A DNA stretch of 64,000 nt from Neisseriaceae bacterium (GTDB lineage: Bacteria; Pseudomonadota; Gammaproteobacteria; Burkholderiales; UBA11063): positions 1,412-65,411 of the forward strand of contig RXJX01000001.1 of the NCBI GenBank assembly GCA_003963245.1, written 5' to 3'. The translations under genes and the position numbers were made by a program. Below, in pieces: positions 61,915-64,000 of this stretch. The number at the start of each line of letters is the position of its first letter. The stretch's first letter is position 1. Below the pieces are notes generated by a model, which saw nothing but the letters and a program-made list of their open reading frames with translations, made no database searches and was not told the origin of the DNA.

Positions 61915-63045
61915 ATGCAATTCAAAATGGTAAATAAAAAAGAGTTCGCCCTAATTCTAACGACATTGCTTGGTGTAAGCGCCTGTGGTACAGTCGATTC
62001 GCAAGCTGCGTTTACGTCTACTGCACCACGTAATACTGATACTTTGGTAACACCTCCAGGCTTAAATTCACCTGATTTAGTCACCAGCTATAAAATGGTA
62101 CCAACAGCAACGCAGCAAGCACAAAATGGCTATCAGCTTGGTAATACCAAGGGAATGCAAATTGTCTATGGTGGCTCACAGCGTTGGTTGGTAATTGAAA
62201 GTAAAGATGTGAATACTGTTTGGCCAATGGTCGCTGCGTTTGTTAATCAAATTGGTTTGACAATTAAATATCAAAATCAAGCAATTGGTGTGATTCAGAC
62301 TGAATGGGCATCACGTAATAATAAAGTTCCACAGGGAACAAGTATCCGTGGCTTCTTTGACTGGGTCGGCTGGGGCAGCATGTATTCATTAAATTCAATG
62401 TACATGTACCGAATTACTTTATGGCAAAATGGCAAAGATGTAGTTCTCATGGATACTAATTATCAAATGGATGAAGAGTATGAGGGTTGCCGTTCTCCTG
62501 GGATAGCAGATACTTCAACTTTAGCTTCTTCTGATCAACAAAGAACTAAGTGGATACCGCGACCGTCAAATCCTCAATTAGAGTTAGAATTTTTGACGCA
62601 ATATATGGCTTTTGCAGGTATGCCGGAAGAGCAAGTTAAGAAAATTGTGGCGACTGCTGAATCAGCGCCGAAAACAGCAGCATTAGTAAATAATCAGGTT
62701 GTTGTGAATGATCAATTTGATCGTGCGTGGTGGCGTACTGCAATCGCGTTAGATCGTGTTGGTTTGGGTATTGTCGATAAAAACCGTACTACTGGTGATT
62801 ATTATGTTTATCCACTGCAAGCACAAATGGATAATCCAGATCCTAGCTTTATTCAACGTTGGTTTAGCAGCGAGTCTGCTAATGCTAATAAGGCTGCGCC
62901 AAAACCAATGTACACGGTTAAGTTAACTGCTCAGGGTAATCAAACATTAATTAGCATGACCCAGTTTGATAATAGTACACCAGATAAAGACTTTAGTGCT
63001 AATCAGAAAAAATATCTGACCGGGTTAGCACAGCAGTTGCAATAA
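61915..63045 (+). CDS. bamC: Outer-membrane assembly lipoprotein BamC
   Basis: A 376-residue NlpB/BamC-like lipoprotein. The signal peptide ends in LLGVSACGTV, a usable lipobox (VSAC). Two helix-grip domains follow: YGGSQRWLVIESKDVNTVWPM and, later, FDRAWWRTAIALDRVGLGIVDK, each followed by a DYYVYP or similar strand. BamC is part of the BAM complex that inserts outer-membrane beta-barrel proteins. The place after dapA supports this. It is about 30 residues longer than the E. coli protein (344). Confidence 0.92.
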   Translation: MQFKMVNKKEFALILTTLLGVSACGTVDSQAAFTSTAPRNTDTLVTPPGLNSPDLVTSYKMVPTATQQAQNGYQLGNTKGMQIVYGGSQRWLVIESKDVNTVWPMVAAFVNQIGLTIKYQNQAIGVIQTEWASRNNKVPQGTSIRGFFDWVGWGSMYSLNSMYMYRITLWQNGKDVVLMDTNYQMDEEYEGCRSPGIADTSTLASSDQQRTKWIPRPSNPQLELEFLTQYMAFAGMPEEQVKKIVATAESAPKTAALVNNQVVVNDQFDRAWWRTAIALDRVGLGIVDKNRTTGDYYVYPLQAQMDNPDPSFIQRWFSSESANANKAAPKPMYTVKLTAQGNQTLISMTQFDNSTPDKDFSANQKKYLTGLAQQLQ

Positions 63046-63062
63046 TTAAGAGTTTTTATACG

Positions 63063-64000
63063 ATGAAAATCCTTGGCAATATTCTTGACCAGCTTTATCA
63101 ATCGCGTAAAGAATCTCCGCAGGTTCAACGTGATTTGGTTTTGGATGTTGCCAGACGTGGTTTTTTGAAACAGGTAGTCAGTGCTACGGCTTTTGGTGTT
63201 GCTCTTGGTACCTGTAATCATTTTGCGTATGCCACTGGAGTCAATGGGCTACCAGATTTAGGCGATAATGATCGTTCTAACCTTTCTCCTTATCAGGCAG
63301 ATCTGCTTGGTAAGCAAGTTATTCTCAATATCTATGCTCAAGGGAGCATGGTTGACGATTATGATTGTCTAGATTATCTAAATACTTTGGGCGATCAATT
63401 GGTAAGTTTTTCACCAATGGCTGGTGATCAATTTAATTTTTATCTAATTAAAGATAAAGAAATTAATGCATTTGCTTTGCCTGGCGGTTATATTTGTGCC
63501 TATAATGGTTTGATTTATACTACGCTTTCTGAGGCTGAATTATCATCTGTGCTCTCTCACGAGATTGGACACGTGGTACAACATCATATTTTTCGTAATA
63601 TTAGTGTGCAAAACCGCGCTCAATGGACCAGTGTTGCCGGGTTACTTGCCGGAGCATTGTTGGCTACAGTTAGTCCAAGCGCGGCTATGGCTGCGATTCA
63701 AGGTGGGCAGGGATTGGCTCAACAAAATATGTTATCGTTTTCACGTGATTATGAACGTGAAGCGGATCGGGTTGGGCAGCAGTTAATGTATCAGGCGGGC
63801 TTTGATGCACATGCGATGCCAGAATTTTTTCAGCGGATGCAGGATGCTTATAAATTTAACTCCAATGACGCTTTAGCTTTTTTACAAACCCACCCAGTAA
63901 CAGTTGAACGGTTAAGTGAAGCGGAGTCTCGTGCAAACCAAATGCCAGTAAAAATGCGCCAAGATAGTATTGACTTTTTATTGGTCCGTGAGAAATGTCG
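63063..64000 (+). CDS. M48-family metalloprotease, cut by right edge
   Basis: An open frame of at least 312 residues without a stop before the edge. A likely Tat signal is near the N terminus (VARRGFLKQVVSATAFG, then VALGTC). The M48 zinc motif HExxH is in SVLSHEIGHVVQHH, and the third ligand in SFSRDYEREADRVGQQLMYQAG. This layout, with FLQTHPVTVERLSEAE after it, matches BepA/YfgC-type periplasmic proteases that check outer-membrane assembly. A place after bamC suits that. The C-terminal TPR region, if present, is outside the window. Confidence 0.9.
   Translation, partial: MKILGNILDQLYQSRKESPQVQRDLVLDVARRGFLKQVVSATAFGVALGTCNHFAYATGVNGLPDLGDNDRSNLSPYQADLLGKQVILNIYAQGSMVDDYDCLDYLNTLGDQLVSFSPMAGDQFNFYLIKDKEINAFALPGGYICAYNGLIYTTLSEAELSSVLSHEIGHVVQHHIFRNISVQNRAQWTSVAGLLAGALLATVSPSAAMAAIQGGQGLAQQNMLSFSRDYEREADRVGQQLMYQAGFDAHAMPEFFQRMQDAYKFNSNDALAFLQTHPVTVERLSEAESRANQMPVKMRQDSIDFLLVREKC

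Overview
The window looks like chromosome from a low-GC betaproteobacterium, most likely of the Neisseriales. The signs are type IV pilus genes in the order pilB-pilC-pilD-coaE, dapA followed by the bamC-type lipoprotein gene, a Tat-exported AmiC, waaF, a Neisseria-like tRNA/cell-envelope gene set and AT-rich codon use. A low-GC relative such as Aquella would fit, but the species cannot be proved from the sequence alone.

Layout. 1-540: an IS3-family element that runs off the left edge and has cut a lysR gene. 1532-5156: a lipoprotein of 13 bacterial Ig-like repeats, out of frame at a C6 tract. 5549-12735: housekeeping genes (aspartoacylase-type hydrolase, mltD, wrbA, etfBA, a zinc-finger protein, waaF, a DUF47 protein). 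12786-16301: a MarR-controlled operon with a consensus promoter, encoding DUF1398, a glutamate-decarboxylase-like enzyme and a free-standing condensation domain. 16507-17580: a lone PD-(D/E)XK-type protein.

18198-43581: an integrated element of about 25.4 kb in the 3' end of tRNA-Leu(UAG). It is bounded by a 24-bp direct repeat and has paired TGGGGATA arm-type repeats just inside both ends. Left arm: integrase, excisionase, and a repressor with a degenerate S24 domain. Centre: a defence island on the minus strand with a YeeA/YeeB/YeeC-like set (methyltransferase, SF2 helicase, T5orf172 GIY-YIG protein), into which a HEPN-type protein, a 1529-residue SF1 helicase with a Vsr-like nuclease end, a small acidic protein and a Fic protein have been placed. 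Right arm: J-domain protein, replication-relaxation/MobC-like protein, TraD/VirD4-type coupling protein, phage-type replisome organiser, and two long noncoding tracts rich in inverted repeats. The stronger of these (41612-42205) is a run of about 17 short hairpins, five with the same CCCA loop on different stems. It may be an undescribed structured RNA or a replication/transfer origin.

43559-64000: core genome again: queG, tsaE, amiC, rluE, an SRPBCC/GyrI-like protein, a solitary Mrr nuclease, xseA, an intergenic cluster of DnaA boxes, purT, a CorC-type membrane protein, pilB-pilC-pilD, coaE, an AsmA-family gene, a PilZ-domain gene, dapA, bamC and the start of an M48 metalloprotease cut by the right edge.

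How the parts work together. The element brings its own integration, replication and probable mobilisation functions and carries a DNA-modification-based defence cassette that would mark self DNA and attack unmarked DNA, with HEPN and Fic proteins as likely second-line effectors. No relaxase or mating-pair genes are seen, so it probably moves with help from another element. The flanking chromosome carries two more nuclease genes (PD-(D/E)XK and Mrr), so this stretch as a whole is rich in defence functions.
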